Shown: piece by piece, positions 4,128 through 5,779 of the stretch
Layout of the letters: each line of letters opens with the position of its first letter
Numbering within the stretch: position 1 is the first letter of the stretch
From: Actinomycetota bacterium
Lineage (GTDB): Bacteria; Actinomycetota; Thermoleophilia; Miltoncostaeales; Miltoncostaeaceae
Length of the DNA: 5,779 nt
Direction of reading: 5' to 3'
Assembly: GCA_947475125.1 (NCBI GenBank)
Contig: CANJMX010000096.1
Span: 1 to 5,779, forward strand
Notes under the pieces: model-generated
Seen by the model: the letters and a program-made list of their open reading frames with translations, nothing else
What the model was told of the DNA's origin: nothing
Databases searched by the model: none
Translations under genes and position numbers: made by a program

Positions 4128-5779
4128 GGCGCGGCACGCTCGTGGTCGTCGCACTGCTGGCGGCCGGTACCGGCACCGCGCCTGTACTCGCCGCAGTTCG
4201 CCCGCGGCCCCCTGCACCCATCAGCATCACTGCGGCCCCCGGTCAGGTCGCTGCCGTGCAGCAGGCACTCGGCCGATCGGCTCTCCGGGTGGTGCGCAGG
4301 AACGGCCGCGATCTGCAGGTGGTTGCCTCGCGCGCGCGCATCCCGCTGCTTCGCGCCATTCCGGGCGTCGCCGCCGCGTCGCTCGCCCCTTCGTCGTATG
4401 CGGACGTCGACCCAGAGGACCCGGGGGCCGCTGCCCCGGGCGGGTCGAAGGGCGCACCGGTGCTGTCGGAGGGCATCGAGCGCATCGGGGCCGACGCGCT
4501 CCGGCCTCTCGCTGACGATGGGAAGGGCGTTGTCATCGCAGTGCTCGACCTGGGCTTCGGTGGCACGCGCATGCCGGCGCTCCAGGCCGCAAAAGAACTG
4601 CCGGGTGCCGCGCAGCTCCAGATGCAGAGCTTCGACACGGCGTATGGCATCGCGGGGCGCAATGCCTATGGCAACCTCACCAACCACGGCGAGCTGGTGG
4701 CGCAGACGGTCTATGACTACGCGCCAAAGGCCACCTACGTGTTCGTCAATTACCACACGGAGCAGGACTTCCAGGCGGCGGTGGATTGGCTGATCCAGCG
4801 CCGCCCCGACATCGTGGTGCACAGCAACAGCTTCCTCGAAGGGCCGTTCGACGGCACCGGAGATGCCGCGCAGGCCGTTGATCGCGCGAGTGCATCGGGG
4901 ATCAACTGGGTGAACTCCGCCGGCAACTACGCCGAGAAGCACTGGCAGGGCCCGTGGGTGGATGCCACTCAGGACGACATGCTCGACTGGCCGACGACCG
5001 GGGAGTGGACGTTCGACGCCGCAGTGAACTCGCCCATCACATTCGCGCTGTCGTGGAACCAGGACCAGGGTGCCGAGATCACCGATCTCGACCTGGCCCT
5101 TGACCACCGCGAGTCCGGTGGAACGTGGACCGAGGTGGCCAGTTCACGCGACAGTCAGCTGACAGGTGCCCGATCGGCCGAGCGCATTACCAACTATCTG
5201 TCGCCCACTGGAGGGACCTTCCGTCTGCGCGTGGTCGTGGCGGCCGGTCCGCCGCCGGCCGATGAGCTGACGCTGTTCTCCCGCGAGGTCATGCTTGATT
5301 CTCTGGGTGATCCCGGGTTCGGCAGCGTGCCCACGCCAGGCGATGCCGAGAGCGCCATCACTGTGGGCGCGGTGGACTGGTCGAACAACGCCCTCAAGGC
5401 GTATTCGTCACGCGGCCCAACCGACGATGGCCGCATGAAGCCCGATGTGGTCGCGCCTACCAATACGCGCGTGAGCACCGCCACGGGACCGAAGTCGGTG
5501 GGCGGAACATCAAACGCGGCGCCGAACGCGGCGGGTGCCCTCGCGCTGCTCATCGGTGCCCGTCGGGCGGCGGGCGCACCACTTGATCCGGTGTCGGCGA
5601 AGTCGCTCCTCATGGGCGATGCGCTTGATCTGGGCGACCCGGGGTCCGACATGTCGTTCGGTGCGGGCCGCATCCGTATGGATGTCGACCCGCCGGTCAT
5701 CAGCCTGTCCGCGGCGTCGCGTATCGCTCTTGCGGCGCGATTTGCCACGCCGCCACTGCCCGTTGTGGCCTCGGTGCAG
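4124..5779 (+). CDS. Second secreted S8 serine protease, paralogue of the first, cut by the window end
   Basis: 552 codons are visible without a stop. MRRGTLVVVALLAAG begins a Sec signal peptide with likely cleavage near residues 23-24. Residues about 33-90 (ISITAAPGQVAAVQ to LRAIPGVAAASLAP) resemble an I9-type inhibitor propeptide in size, position and the closing IPGV. The triad is Asp142 (VLDLGF), His188 (TNHGEL) and Ser463 (GGTSNAAPNAAG), with oxyanion Asn268 (NSAGN). The residue after Pro467 is Asn where nearly all subtilases have His. A beta-rich insertion (about 285-395) containing DLDLALDH looks PPC-like. The core ends near DPPV (about 525), where an Ig-like domain seems to begin. The ATG overlaps the stop of the previous gene (ATGA) and has no clear ribosome binding site of its own, so translation is probably coupled. 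Over 74 aligned residues ending at the HW-G motif, I count 41 identities with the first protease by hand. Confidence 0.9.
   Translation, partial: MRRGTLVVVALLAAGTGTAPVLAAVRPRPPAPISITAAPGQVAAVQQALGRSALRVVRRNGRDLQVVASRARIPLLRAIPGVAAASLAPSSYADVDPEDPGAAAPGGSKGAPVLSEGIERIGADALRPLADDGKGVVIAVLDLGFGGTRMPALQAAKELPGAAQLQMQSFDTAYGIAGRNAYGNLTNHGELVAQTVYDYAPKATYVFVNYHTEQDFQAAVDWLIQRRPDIVVHSNSFLEGPFDGTGDAAQAVDRASASGINWVNSAGNYAEKHWQGPWVDATQDDMLDWPTTGEWTFDAAVNSPITFALSWNQDQGAEITDLDLALDHRESGGTWTEVASSRDSQLTGARSAERITNYLSPTGGTFRLRVVVAAGPPPADELTLFSREVMLDSLGDPGFGSVPTPGDAESAITVGAVDWSNNALKAYSSRGPTDDGRMKPDVVAPTNTRVSTATGPKSVGGTSNAAPNAAGALALLIGARRAAGAPLDPVSAKSLLMGDALDLGDPGSDMSFGAGRIRMDVDPPVISLSAASRIALAARFATPPLPVVASVQ

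Noticed and set aside
3192..5107. Long minus-strand ORFs opposite the proteases (341 and 361 codons)
   Set aside because: They are antisense to clearly recognised protease coding sequence, have Arg/His-rich compositions typical of GC-rich shadows and show no family motifs.

Overview
This GC-rich window reads left to right on the + strand as a ribosomal-protein operon followed by a pair of secreted proteases. The order is rplK (L11), rplA (L1), a structured leader, rplJ (L10), rplL (L7/L12), a strong hairpin terminator, and then two overlapping subtilisin-family (S8) protease genes. The second protease gene runs off the right edge. The style of L7/L12 (N-terminal WIDELKAISVLELSERIKALEE, Ala-rich hinge), the Ala/Pro/Glu tail on L10 and the base composition suggest a high-GC actinobacterium, most like Thermoleophilia. 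This lineage call is an inference from remembered protein style, not a search.

Bases 1-76 hold no gene. They contain a possible promoter and a small hairpin just before rplK. rplK and rplA are 4 bases apart, and the rplA ribosome binding site lies inside the end of rplK. The 181-base gap before rplJ is the most informative non-coding part of the window. Its first half folds as a typical L10 leader, with a kink-turn-like internal loop and two inner hairpins. Its second half can form a helix that hides the rplJ Shine-Dalgarno sequence and carries a possible 22-codon upstream ORF ending exactly on the rplJ start. rplJ almost certainly starts at a CTG codon (1405). The in-frame ATG upstream (1294) lies in a hairpin loop of the leader. 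L10 also has an acidic C-terminal tail of about 90 residues that contains a recent tandem duplication. rplL is complete and ends before an 11-bp perfect hairpin.

Where rpoB-rpoC would usually follow rplL, the window instead has two paralogous S8 proteases with a 4-base ATGA overlap. Both have signal peptides and full Asp/His/Ser triads, with a beta-rich insertion between the oxyanion Asn and the catalytic Ser. The first ends in an Ig-like domain, and the second appears to enter a similar one at the window edge. Only the second has a propeptide-like segment. They look like a co-translated, exported protease pair; the substrate is unknown.
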